From assembly GCA_024291935.2 (NCBI GenBank), contig CM044315.1, positions 49,078,385-49,142,384 on the forward strand: a DNA stretch of 64,000 bases, written 5' to 3'. The DNA is from Okapia johnstoni (lineage: Eukaryota > Chordata > Mammalia > Artiodactyla > Giraffidae). The notes beneath the pieces were generated by a model. That model worked only from the letters and a program-made list of their open reading frames with translations. It searched no databases and had not been told where the DNA came from. This document shows, in pieces, positions 10,657-20,040 of this stretch (positions within the stretch are counted from its first letter, which is position 1; each line of letters begins with the position of its first letter). A program made the translations under genes and the position numbers.

Positions 10657-11000
10657 AATTTTTTGTAATTTAATTTATTTATTTTTGGCTGTGCTGGGTC
10701 TTCGTTGCTGGGAGGGCTTTTCTGTAGTCGTGAAGAGCGAGGGCTACTCTCGAGTTGTGGTGTGCAGTCTTACTGCAGTGGTTTCTCTTGTTGCGGAGCA
10801 CAGGCTCTAGAGCACACAGGCTTCAATACTTGTGGCACATGGGCTCAGTTGTGGTTCCTGGGCTCTAGAGCTCAGCCTCAGGAGTTGTGGAGCATGGGCT
10901 TAGTTACTCCAGCATGTGGGATATTCCTGGACCAGGGATCGAACCCATGTCTCCTGCACTAGCAGGCAGATTCTTTAGCACTGAGTCATCAGGGAAGCCC
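10657..11000 (-). mobile_element. CHR-1 SINE, long form, antisense
   Basis: T-rich start and 'tttttggctgtgctgggtcttcgttgctgg', through 'cttctcttgttgcggagcac'-type blocks, to 'agcactgagtcatcagggaagccc'. TSD ctaggatgtgt at 10646-10656 and ctaggatttgt at 11001-11011 (10 of 11). The open frames here (10568-10962) are inside the SINE. Confidence 0.9.
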
Positions 11001-11165
11001 CTAGGATTTGTCTTGATTCACAAGACTCTGAAACTGAGAGGGGCACACTAGTTTGTACACACTCAAAACATCCCTTTAGACCACCCACCTGCTGTTCTCT
11101 GTCCCCCCTCCCCCCACCGTCTCACGGTTGTGGCTCCTTCCCCTTGCCTCTTCTTCTGTATCACT

Positions 11166-11250
11166 TGGTGATTGCTCACTACATGCCAATAACTGTACAC
11201 GGTGCTTTCTGTTTTTTAATATTGAAAATAACTCTATAAAGTAGGATTTC
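11166..11250 (-). mobile_element. MIR fragment, antisense
   Basis: 'attgctcactacatgccaataactgtacacggtgctttctg' followed by 'aataactctataaagtagga'. May be the 3' part of the MIR that resumes near 11500. Confidence 0.55.
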
Positions 11251-11317
11251 AGGGCTCTTTGTTAGGCTGTTCACTTGCAAATACACTAAGGAAGAAGGAA
11301 AGGGAAAACAAGAGCAA

Positions 11318-11487
11318 GAAGTAACATTTTATTAAACACTTACTACGTGCCAGGTAGTGTCCTGAGAATTTTATGTAGGTACTACCATCCTCCCCTTTTT
11401 ATGGATAAGATAACTGAGGTATAGGGAGATTAATCCCAAGCCCACGTCAGGCATTCTGGCTCCAGATCCTATAGTCTCAGCCATCTT
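11318..11487 (-). mobile_element. MIR SINE, antisense
   Basis: 'acattttattaaacacttactacgtgccaggtagtgtcctgag', 'cccctttttatggataagataactgaggtatagggag', and 'ggcattctggctccagatcctatagtctcag' in MIR order. Confidence 0.8.
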
Positions 11488-11499
11488 TCGTTCTCAAGA

Positions 11500-11662
11500 T
11501 GCCGCCTCAGGTGCATAATTTAATTCTCATTTGCCGACGAGGAGACTGAAGCTTAGAGACGTTGACGTGTGTCATGCCTCTATGATGAGTCAGAGCTGCG
11601 ATTCAGACCAAGCTTCCCTGACTTTGAAAGGTCATCACTTTTGTATCTCACCATGCTGCTTC
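11500..11662 (-). mobile_element. MIR SINE, antisense, partial
   Basis: 'aatttaattctcatttgccgacgaggagactgaagcttagagacg' and 'gagtcagagctgcgattcagacc'. Third antisense MIR in 0.5 kb. It retains several CpGs. Confidence 0.65.
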
Positions 11663-12040
11663 CCTAACCTGTCCTTCCATCACTGAGGCTGCACTGTTTC
11701 TAGAACTTCAGTTCAAAAGGCGCTCTGTGACACTTAAAGCCGTATGTAAATAAATCCTCTGAATGTGACCGTAAGACTTAAATGGTGTTTTTTTGTCTTT
11801 GGCACTACTGTCAACTGGAGGCAAAGAAAGCTATGGGATGAAGCTACCCAGTGGGTATCAGACTGAAATTGAACAGTATGACATGGGACCCCTATACCTT
11901 CGGTACAAAGAGTCCCTCCAGATCTGTGGTTATGCCTTAAATGAGACATCATCACCAGTAGGTGTTTGAGAGATACTCTCACAGGAGAGTTTTTCCTGTT
12001 GCTTAGGGAGAGGGGTCTCATCCAATGACATCTCAAACAA
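11663..12040. other. Unique sequence
   Basis: Nothing recognised. A 100-aa antisense frame (11734-12036) shows no domain and no splice context. Confidence 0.4.
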
Positions 12041-12480
12041 AATACCTTTCTGAATCAGTTATCCACCCCAAAACCTAGGGGTGTAAAACAATGGTTTATT
12101 TAGCTCACAGTTCTGTTGGTAATTTGGACAGGACTCAGCAGTGTGGTCTTCTGGCCTGGGTAGGGCTTGCCTATTTTCAGTTGGCCCCTTCAAATGTCTG
12201 GGGCCTCATCTGGGAAGCTGGAACCACTGGAGTCCTCCTTCAAAACGTCTCTTATCCTCCAAGTGGCTAGCTCGGGCTTGTTTGCATGGAGATGGAAACG
12301 CTCCTGGCCTCAAAGCAAATCTGCAAGGCCAAGGCTGGACACGTGCACAGTGTCATTTCTGATATTTTCTGCTCACGAAAACAAGTTATAAAGTCAGCTA
12401 ACATTCATGGGGTGAGGAAGGAGACTCCACTTCTTGGTAGGGGCTTCAAGGGCTGTATGGCCGTATTCGCAATCTATCAC
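12041..12480 (-). mobile_element. Old LTR-like repeat, MLT1/MaLR-type candidate
   Basis: 'ccaccccaaaacctaggggtgtaaaacaatggtttatttagctcacagttctg' is the antisense end typical of old MaLR-type LTRs, followed by a long diverged body to 'gactccacttcttggtaggggc'. No coding sequence. The family assignment is tentative; it could be another old medium-reiteration element. Confidence 0.45.
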
Positions 12481-12649
12481 ACTTTCCTTACTTGGTTCCT
12501 TCTGTATAGAAATTTCCCAATTCTTCTCTACTCATCAATCACCACAAATATGGTTCATTTCAGGGACTCAATCTTACTTGAAGCCTTTCCAGCTACACAG
12601 TCCATTTCTATTCCCTTCTGGCTATGGTAAATAATTTAAATCATAATTA

Positions 12650-13195
12650 TATATTATCTTTTAGAGTTCTTGATGTTGAATTATTTTGTTCGAAGTGAAT
12701 ATTGCTAGTTCTGCTTTGTTCTCGCTGGTGTTTGCCTGATAGAGCTTTGTTCGTCTCTTTATTTTCAGTGTTTCTATGTAATTTTATTTGAGGTATGTGT
12801 CTTGTAAATAGCACCTACCAGAGTTTTGTTATCTCACCTAATCTCAGGATCTTTTAATGGGGATATTTGATGCATTTGAATTCTTTTCTATGTTTACCTG
12901 GATTGCTTTTCTTTGCTCCCTTTGCTTTTTTCCTCAGGAATTTTGAAGTCATGCATCTTATCTCTTTCCTTATAGGGGTTAACTTTATATTTTCTTACAT
13001 GCATTTAATCTCTATACCTCCTAAGTCTACCCAAGATATTTAGCATGCTTTACAACTCCCCTAGCTTCTCCCATGCCTTATGGAAAAAACTTGGGATTTA
13101 ATTCTAGAGAGCTATTTGTCCCCATTAATCTTGTATTATCTTTGGAAACCAATACTTTAAATTTATCTTAAGTTTCACCATACACTTATATGCAA
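12650..13195 (-). mobile_element. Old L1, ORF2 5' region, antisense
   Basis: Phrases such as 'tatgtgtcttgtaaatagcacctaccagagttttg' and 'atttgatgcatttgaattc' match the antisense of the L1 endonuclease-to-RT region. Too decayed to translate. Confidence 0.5.
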
Positions 13196-13295
13196 CATTA
13201 AGGAAAACTGACAAATGAAGACAAAAAATTGTATACATAGTTATACTACTCAAATTTCAAATTCCTATGTTAGGGAAATTAGCTGTTTTAATATA

Positions 13296-13375
13296 TTTTT
13301 TCTTTCATGTTTATAATTAATTTTATCAAGTTATGGTTCACAATAAAAATCACCAATTTTAAGTACAATACAGTA
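13296..13375 (-). mobile_element. Old L1M 3' UTR, piece 1 of a split copy
   Basis: 'atcaagttatggttcacaataaaaatcaccaattttaagtacaata' is an antisense L1M 3' UTR. It continues at 15148-15202 ('agttttgacaaatataaatagttgtataaccac') and at 18501 ('tatagaatatttccatcacc') once later insertions are removed. This is the base layer of the nest. Confidence 0.7.
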
Positions 13376-13397
13376 CATTTTTTAAAACATTGAAGTA

Positions 13398-14598
13398 CAA
13401 GCTCTACTACAAAGCCACAGTCATCAAGACAGTGTGGTACTGGCACAAGGATAGAAATATAGATCAATGGAACAAAATAGAAAGCCCAGAGATAAACCCA
13501 CGCACCTATGGGCACCTTATCTTCGACAAAGGAGGCAAGAGTATACAATGGAGAAAAGACAGTCTCTTTAACAAGTGGTGCTGGGAAAACTGGTCAACCA
13601 CTTGTAAAAGAATGAAACTAGAACACTTCCTAACACCATACACAAAAATAAACTCAAAATGGATTAAAGATCTAAACGTAAGACCAGAAACTATAAAACT
13701 CCTAGAGGAAAACATAGGCAAAAAACACTCTCCGACATAAATCACAGCAGGATCCTCCATGACCCACCCCCCAGAATATTGGAAATAAAAGCAAAAATAA
13801 ACAAATGGGACCTAATTAAAATTAAAAGCTTTTGCACAACAAAGGAAACTATAAGCAAGGTGAAAAGACAGCCTTCAGAATGGGAGAAAATAATAGCAAA
13901 ACGAAGCAACAGACAAACAATTAATCTCAAAAATATACAAGCAACTCCTGCAGCTGAATTCCAGAAAAATAAACGACCCAATCAAAAAATGGGCCAAAGA
14001 ACTAAACAGACATTTCTCCAAAGAAGACATACAGATGGCTAACAAACACATGAAAAGATGCTCAACATCACTCATTATTAGAGAAATGCAAATCAAAACC
14101 ACAATGAGGTACCATTACACACCAGTCAGAATGGCTGCTATCCAAAAGTCTACAAGCAATAAATGCTGGAGAGGGTGTGGAGAAAAGGGAACCCTCTTAC
14201 ACTGTTGGTGGGAATGCAAACTAGTACAGCCACTATGGAGAACAGTGTGGAGATTCCTTAAAAAACTGGGAATAGAACTGCCATATGACCCAGCAATCCC
14301 ACTGCTAGGCATATACACCGAGGAAACCAGAATTGAAAGAGATGCGTGTACCCCAATATTCATCGCAGCACTGTTTACAATAGCCAGGACATGGAAGCAA
14401 CCTAGATGTCCATCGGCAGACGAATGGATAAGGAAGCTGTGGTACATATACACAATGGAATATTACTCAGCCATTAAAAAGAATACATTTGAATCGGTTC
14501 TATTGAGATGGATGAAACTGGAGCCCATTATACAGAGTGAAGTGAGCCATAAAGAAAAGCACCAATACAGTATACTAATGCATGTATATGGAATTTGA
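13398..14598 (+). pseudogene. L1 ORF2 C-terminal region, broken
   Basis: Two main frames carry it: 13390-13740 ([15 protein letters not shown] start) and 14035-14598 (187 aa). The latter holds the cysteine/histidine segment '[19 protein letters not shown]' (a C-x3-C-x7-H-x4-C arrangement), typical of the L1 ORF2 C-terminus, followed by '[22 protein letters not shown]' type sequence. The frames are shifted relative to each other (14035 against 13779 and 13390), so no full product is possible. Reverse-transcriptase and endonuclease domains are absent through 5' truncation. Confidence 0.85.
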
Positions 14599-14955
14599 AA
14601 GATGGTAATGGTAAACCCTATATGTGAGACAGAATAAGAGACACAGATGCATAGAACAGTCCTGTGGACTCTGAGGGAGAAGGTGAGGGTTGGACGTTCT
14701 GGGACAATAACATTGAAACATGTATATTGTCATATGTGAAGCAGAACACCATTCCATGTTCTATGCATGGGATGGATGCTCAGGGATGGAGCGTTGGGAT
14801 GACACAGAGGGATGGGAGAGGGAGGGAGGTGGGAGGAGGGTTTGGGAGGGGGAGCACATGTGAATCCATGGCTGATTCATGTCGATGTATGGCAAAAACT
14901 ACTACAATATTGTAAAGTAATTAGCCCCCAACTAAAATAAAAATAAAAAAAAAAT
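13398..14955 (+). mobile_element. Ruminant L1, 5'-truncated, with perfect 14-bp TSD
   Basis: Contains the C-terminal part of ORF2, the ruminant 3' UTR and an A-rich tail (about 14936-14955). TSD aaaacattgaagta at 13384-13397 and 14956-14969, identical. The low divergence of the TSD and long readable frames make it one of the younger L1s here. It inserted by target-primed reverse transcription, truncated to 1.56 kb. Confidence 0.93.
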
Positions 14956-15147
14956 AAAACATTGAAGTATAGTTGGTGTACAGTATTATATTGTTTTCAG
15001 GTGTATAGCATAGGGATTTAGTATTTTTGCAGGCTATATTCCACTATAAGTTATTACAAGATAATGGCTATAATTTCCTGTGCTATCCAATATGTCCTTG
15101 TTGCTTATTATTTTGTATCTGTTAATTCCATACCCCTAATTTGCAAT

Positions 15148-15202
15148 GCAATAAGTTTTGACAAATATAAATAGTTGTATAACCACAACAAAAATCAAGA
15201 TA
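15148..15202 (-). mobile_element. Old L1M 3' UTR, piece 2
   Basis: Short stretch between the L1 nest and Tigger1. It ends 'aaaatcaagaTA', where TA (15201-15202) is the Tigger1 target. The sequence resumes as 'TAtagaatatttcc' at 18501. Confidence 0.75.
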
Positions 15203-15330
15203 TAGGCATATCTACCTTAGAGATATTATAGGTTGGTTCCAGACCACCACAATAAAGTGAATGTTGCAATAAAGGAAATCACACAACTTTTTGGTTTCCC
15301 CCTCAAAATTAAAAGTTATGTTTATACTAT

Positions 15331-15698
15331 TGTTGTTGTTTCTGTTTCTGTCCGACTGTCTGTGACCTCATGGACTTCAGTGTGCTAGGATCCCCTGTCC
15401 TCTGCTATCTCCCAGAGTTTGCTCAAATTCATGTCCATTGAGTCAGTGATGCCATCCAACCATCTCATCCTCTGCTGCCACCCTCTTCTCCTTTTGACTT
15501 CAATCTTTCCCAGCATCAGGGTCTTTTCCAATGAGTTGACTCTCCATATCAGGTGGCCAAAGTATTGGAGCTTTAGCTTCAGCATCAGACCTTACAATTA
15601 ATGTTCAATGTTAATTTTCTTTAGGATTGATGGGTTTGATCTCCTTGCAGTCCAAGGAACTCTCACGGGTCTTCTTCAGCACTACAGTTTGAAAACGC
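15331..15698 (-). mobile_element. BovB 3' fragment in Tigger1
   Basis: Antisense BovB 3' end ('catggacttcagtgtgctagga', 'gccatccaaccatctcatcctctg', 'ctccttgcagtccaaggaac'). TSD ttatactat at 15322-15330 and 15699-15707, perfect. An open frame 15385-15585 (minus) is the BovB C-terminal tail. Confidence 0.9.
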
Positions 15699-16218
15699 TT
15701 ATACTATAGTCTATTAAGTAAATAATAGCTTTATGTCTAAAAATACAATGTACAGGAAAACAAAAGGCAACAAAAACCAAAACAATGAACATATCTTAAT
15801 TTAAAAATATTTTTTTTGCTAAAAAATGCTAACCTTTATCAGAGCCTTCAATGAAAGGTAATCTTTTTGGTGGTGGAGGGTCTTCCTTCCGTGTTGATGT
15901 TTGTTGACTGAACAGGATGGTGATTGCTGAAGGCTAGGTGGCTGTGGCAATCTCCTAAAATAAGACAACAATGAAGTTTGCGGCATTGATTGACAGTCCC
16001 TCTCATGAATGATTTCCTTGTAGTATGAGATACTGTTTAATAGTATTTTACCCATGGTATAACCTCTTTCAAAACTGGAGTCTAGTCTCTCAAATCCTGC
16101 TGCTGCTTTATCAACTAATTTTGCGTTATTCTAAATCCTTTGTTATCATTTGAGCAATCTTCAATGTATCTTAACCAGGAGTAGATTTCATCTCAAGAAA
16201 CTGCCTTCTTTGTTCATC

Positions 16219-16467
16219 ACTCCAATACTTTGGCCACCTGATGCGAAGAACTGACTTATTGGAAAAGACCCTGATGCTGGGAAAAATTGAAGGCAGGAGG
16301 AGAAGGGGACTACAGAAGGTGAAATGGTTGGATGGCATCACCAACTCAGTGGAAATGAATTTGAGTGAACTCCAGGAGTTGGTGATGGACAGTGAGACCT
16401 GGCATGCTGCAGACCCTGGGGTTGCAAAGAGTTGGACACAACTGAGTGACTAAACTGAACTGAACTG
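16219..16467 (+). mobile_element. BovB 3' terminal fragment, sense, in Tigger1
   Basis: 'actccaatactttggccacctgatgcg' to 'gactaaactgaactgaactgaag', the normal BovB 3' end with its (actga)n tail. 5'-truncated to about 250 bp. The 70-codon frame 16241-16453 is the BovB ORF2 end. Confidence 0.85.
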
Positions 16468-16867
16468 AAGAAACATCTCCTCATCTCTTAAGATTTTATC
16501 ATGACATTGCAGAGATCCAGTTATGTCTTCAGGCTCCACTTTTAACTCCAGTTCTCTTGCTATTTCTACCTTATGTTCAATTACCTCCTCCACTTGAAGT
16601 CTTGAACCCTTCAAAGTCATCCATGAGAGTTGGAATTAACTTATTCCAAATTTCTGTGAATGTTGGTATTGTGATTTCTTCCCATGAATCCCAGTGTAAT
16701 GATGAATTCTTTCCAGAAGGTTTTCAATTTACTTTGCCTAGATCCATCAGAGGACTCCCTGTCCATGGCAGCTATAGCTTTACCAAGTGTGTTTCTCAAA
16801 TAGCAAGATTTGAAAGTAGAAATTACTCCTTGACCCATGGGCTGTAGAATGGATGTGTTAGCAGGCA

Positions 16868-17055
16868 TGTAAGTGGCTCAGATGGTAAAGAATCTGCTTG
16901 CAATGCAGGAGACCCAGGTTCGATCCCTGGGTCAGGAAGATCCCCTGGAGAAAAGAATGGCTATCCACTCCAGTATTTTTACCTGGACAAGAATTCCATA
17001 GACAGAGGAGCCTGGCAGGCTACAGTCCATGGGGTCACAAAGAGTCAGGCACACA
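16868..17055 (+). mobile_element. Bov-tA SINE in Tigger1
   Basis: Sense copy from 'ggctcagatggtaaagaatctgcttgcaatgcagg' to 'acaaagagtcaggcacac'. It interrupts the transposase core immediately upstream of the 16641-16868 piece. Confidence 0.85.
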
Positions 17056-18335
17056 CTCAAACAACATTAATATAGTTGTACATCTCTACTGAAGCTCTTG
17101 GATGACCAGGTGCTTTGTCAGTGAGCAGTATTTTGAAAGAATTCTTTTTTTCTGAGCAGTAGTTTTCAGCAATGGACTTAAAATATTCAGTGAACCATGC
17201 TGTAAACTAATGTGCTGTTATCCAGGCATTGCTTTTCTATTTATAGAGCACAGGCAGAGTAGAGTTAGCATAATTCTTAAGAGATCTAAAATTTGGGGAA
17301 GTGGTAAGTGAGCTTTGGATTTAACTTAAAGTCACCAGCTGTGTTAGCTCCCAACAAGAGAGTCATTTTGTCAAAGGCATTTGTCAAAAGCATCTGCTTT
17401 CAAATAAGACTGTTTTGTTAAAAACAGTTTAAAACAATGTTATTTAATGCACTCAACTTTATTAATTATTTTAGCTAGATCTGGATAACTTACTTTAGCT
17501 TCTATATCAGCACTTGCTGCTTCACCCTGCACATCTATATGGCAAAGATGACTTCTTAAACCTCATGAACCAAGCTCTGTTAGCTTCAAACCTTTCTTCT
17601 TTGGCTTCATCACCTCTCTCAGCCTTAACTGAATTGAAGAGGGTTGGGGCTTTGTGTTATATTAGGCTTTGGCTTAAGGAAATGTTGTGTCTGGTTTGTT
17701 CTTCATCCAGACCAATAAAACTTTCTCCATATCAGCAATAATGCTGTTTCACTTGCTTATCATTTGTTTGTTCACTGGAGAAACACTTTTAATTTCCTTC
17801 AAGAACTTTTTCTTTACATTCACATTTTAACTAGATGTTTGGTGCAAGAGGCCTAGCTTTCAGCCTATCTCAGCTTTCAATATGCCTTCCTCACTAAGCT
17901 TAATCATTTATAGTTTTTGATTTAAAATAAGAGACATGTGATTATTCTTTTTAATGCAACATATCGAGGCTCTTGTAAGATTATTAATTGATCTAATTTC
18001 TATATTGTTGTGACTCAAGGAATAGGGAGGTGCAAAGAGAGGGAGATAGATAAGGAAATGGTCTGTCAGTAGAGCCATCAGAACACACACATATATTGAT
18101 TAAGGTCACTGTGTTATACAAGCACGGTCCATGGAACCCCAAAACAATTAAAATAGTAACATCAATGATCACTGATCACAGATCATCATAACAAATATAG
18201 TAATAATGAAAAAGTTTGAAATATTGTGAGAATTACCAAAATGTGCTACAGAGACACAAAGTGAGCAAATGCTATTAGGAAAATGGTACCAATAGATTTG
18301 CTTGGTACAAACAGGATCGCCACAAACCTTCAATT

Positions 18336-18440
18336 TTTTTTTTCTAATGCATTTAATTCAATTTGTAAAATTAAAAAAATTAAATTTTTTTTAATTTTGT
18401 TGAAATATAGTTGATTTACAATGTTGTGTTAGTTTTGAGT
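18336..18440 (-). mobile_element. Short L1 3' UTR scrap inside Tigger1 end
   Basis: 'ttttaattttgttgaaatatagttgatttacaatgttgtgttag' is antisense L1 3' end. It sits between 'ccttcaat' and 'aacataatatctgcc' of the Tigger1 terminus. Confidence 0.6.
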
Positions 18441-18500
18441 TAAAAACATAATATCTGCCAAGTGCCACAATGTGAAGTGCAATAAAATACAGTAAGCCTG

Positions 18501-18905
18501 TATAGAATATTTCCATCACCCTAAAAGTTTCCTATGGAATGCTTTGCAGTCAGTTCTCTCCATTCATCTGTCATTTCTCTATGATAGCTTTTTCAGAAGC
18601 GAAGTGACTGGGAATTCTCTGGCAGTCCAGTGGTTAGGACTCTGTGCTTCCACTGCAGGGGGCCCAGGTTCATTCTCCAGTTGGGGAACTAAGATCCTGC
18701 AAGCTGGGCAGCACAACCACCCCCTCTCCCATCCAAAACCAAACCAAAACAAAACACACACACACACAAAGAAAACCACATATGCATGGGTCTAATTCAG
18801 GACATTCTATTCTGTTCCAATATTATACTCGTTGACTACTGTAGCTTTAATAGTAAGTCTTGCAATCAGATGATATAAATCCTCCAACTTTGAGTCACCA
18901 GAAGT
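18501..18905 (-). mobile_element. Old L1M, piece 3, with CHR insertion
   Basis: 'tatagaatatttccatcaccctaaaagtttcc' and 'gctttgcagtcagttctctcc' continue the L1M 3' UTR. About 18790-18905 ('gacattctattctgttccaatattat ... actgtagctttaatagtaagtcttg') is L1 further towards ORF2, after the CHR SINE at 18608-18772. Confidence 0.6.
18608..18772 (+). mobile_element. CHR-2-type SINE with (CA)n tail
   Basis: 'tgggaattctctggcagtccagtggttaggactctgtgcttcc', 'cagttggggaactaagatcctgc', then an A/C-rich tail including (CA)n at about 18753-18768. Confidence 0.85.
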
Positions 18906-19590
18906 CTCTATTTCTTTAGCTTAATAGTCAACTAGTGATTGGATAGAGATTTCCTTGAATTCTTGGAACCAGTGAAGACTGCAGACTGTGCTGAGGTTGT
19001 GTGCCTGTCTGGACACTCCTTCAATACTCAGTAGCTTACAAATCTAATGCAGGCTTTATTTCCTGCTCTCGCAGAGCCTCAGGGTCAGAAGGAGATGAGA
19101 CCATGAGGCACTCTGCTCTTCTGACACACAGACCAGAGCATGCACACGGCCTTTGAGATTCCCAGGAATGTGTTGGAGTTTTTCAAAGCCCAAATAGGCA
19201 TCTCATTTTCTAGGTTTTCCTTCCAAGTTTTTTGGTTAGTTTATTGTTTGTTCCAACTGTACCTTAGGCAGCAGCAACTAAAACATTAGCCTGAAAAGAT
19301 TTTCAATACATGCCTCATGGGAAGCAGCTTGAGCATTGGACCAGGTGATAAGAACAAAGCCTTTGAGCTTGTCTTCCAGCCAGCCACCAAAATCAGAGTA
19401 AATAATTGCAAATCTCTCAAATGAGGGCCCTTTGTTCCCTCTGGTATGGGGAATAATGGCTATTATCTTCATGGCTACTGGCTAAACTGAGAAGCAGGGG
19501 AAGGGGCTAGGGTAAGCTAAAATGCCACAGAGTTCTCTGTTCTTTCTGAGAATCAGCTGCTTTTGAGTAAGTGCTATCCAGACTGCTGCA
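18906..19590. other. Mostly unique sequence, possible conserved block
   Basis: No repeat named. About 19270-19480 is clean unique DNA with 'aaatcagagtaaataattgcaaat' and 'aataatggctattatcttcatgg'. A 64-codon minus frame (19278-19472) is open but lacks splice-consistent ends, so it is not called a gene. Confidence 0.35.
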
Positions 19591-19973
19591 AGGCTTTTGT
19601 TAATTTTCAGAGTTCCGAAAAAGTTGATTCTAAAAGTTTTTAAAAGTTTTCTTCATTATCTTTATGGAAAAATGGAATTTAGATCTCCTGACTCCACAGT
19701 GTTTGCTGATGTCTTTCGTCTAGTGGACATTTTTTTCTTGCTGAAGAGTTGTATTTTCTTTATTCTTTATATGTCTCATAATTTTTTAGTAGAATTTAGG
19801 CACTGTGAGTTTTAGAATATTAGATGCTGGATTTCTTTAAATATTTTTGGGCTTTGTTCTGGGATGTCGTTGAATTACTAGAAACAAGTTTCATTCTTTC
19901 AAGATTTATTTTTAAGTTTTGTGAAAGTGGGTCCAGAGCAGTCTTTAATGAAGGGCTAATTAATTAAAAAATG
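19591..19973 (-). mobile_element. Old L1 relic, antisense, host of BovB
   Basis: 'gggctttgttctgggatgtcgttgaattac', 'gaaagtgggtccagagcagtctttaatg' and 'agggctaatta' are antisense old L1. The sequence appears to resume after BovB at about 22627 ('attaatactctcctctactcaatgc'). Confidence 0.5.
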
Positions 19974-20040
19974 GAGTAGCCATCATGGTCAACAAAAGAA
20001 TACGAAATGCAGTACTGCAATCTCAAAAACGACAGAATGA

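Larger units (their letters stand above)
13376..15147 (-). mobile_element. Artiodactyl L1 3' UTR, antisense, host of the younger L1
   Basis: Two pieces, 13376-13397 and 14970-15147, of one antisense L1 3' end ('gaagtatagttggtgtacagtattatattgttttcaggtgtatagca', 'ttcctgtgctatccaatatgtccttgttg'), separated by the L1 insertion. It lies itself inside the older L1M. Confidence 0.7.
15781..17970 (-). pseudogene. Tigger1 transposase relic (DDE/pogo)
   Basis: The pogo-type transposase would cut and paste the element at TA sites. Readable minus-strand pieces are the N-terminal helix-turn-helix region (about 17880-17970), a central stretch (about 17480-17740), a 75-codon piece of the catalytic core (16641-16868) with '[19 protein letters not shown]', and a C-terminal piece (15819-16055). 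In pogo transposases the third acidic residue is expected just after 'QPM'. Here the codon at 16833-16835 gives Gly, so the active site is lost. Insertions and frame breaks separate all pieces. Confidence 0.8.
15203..18500 (-). mobile_element. Tigger1-type (pogo) DNA transposon with later insertions
   Basis: Terminal inverted repeats 'ggcatatctaccttagagatatt' at the left and '...agtaagcctg' at the right fit the pogo-family terminus. TA duplications lie at 15201-15202 and 18501-18502, and excising the element rejoins an L1M sequence exactly. Removing three clear insertions (15331-15698, 16219-16467, about 16868-17055) and one L1 scrap (about 18336-18440) leaves about 2.4 kb, the expected full length. 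Transposed by cut and paste; long dead. Confidence 0.9.
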
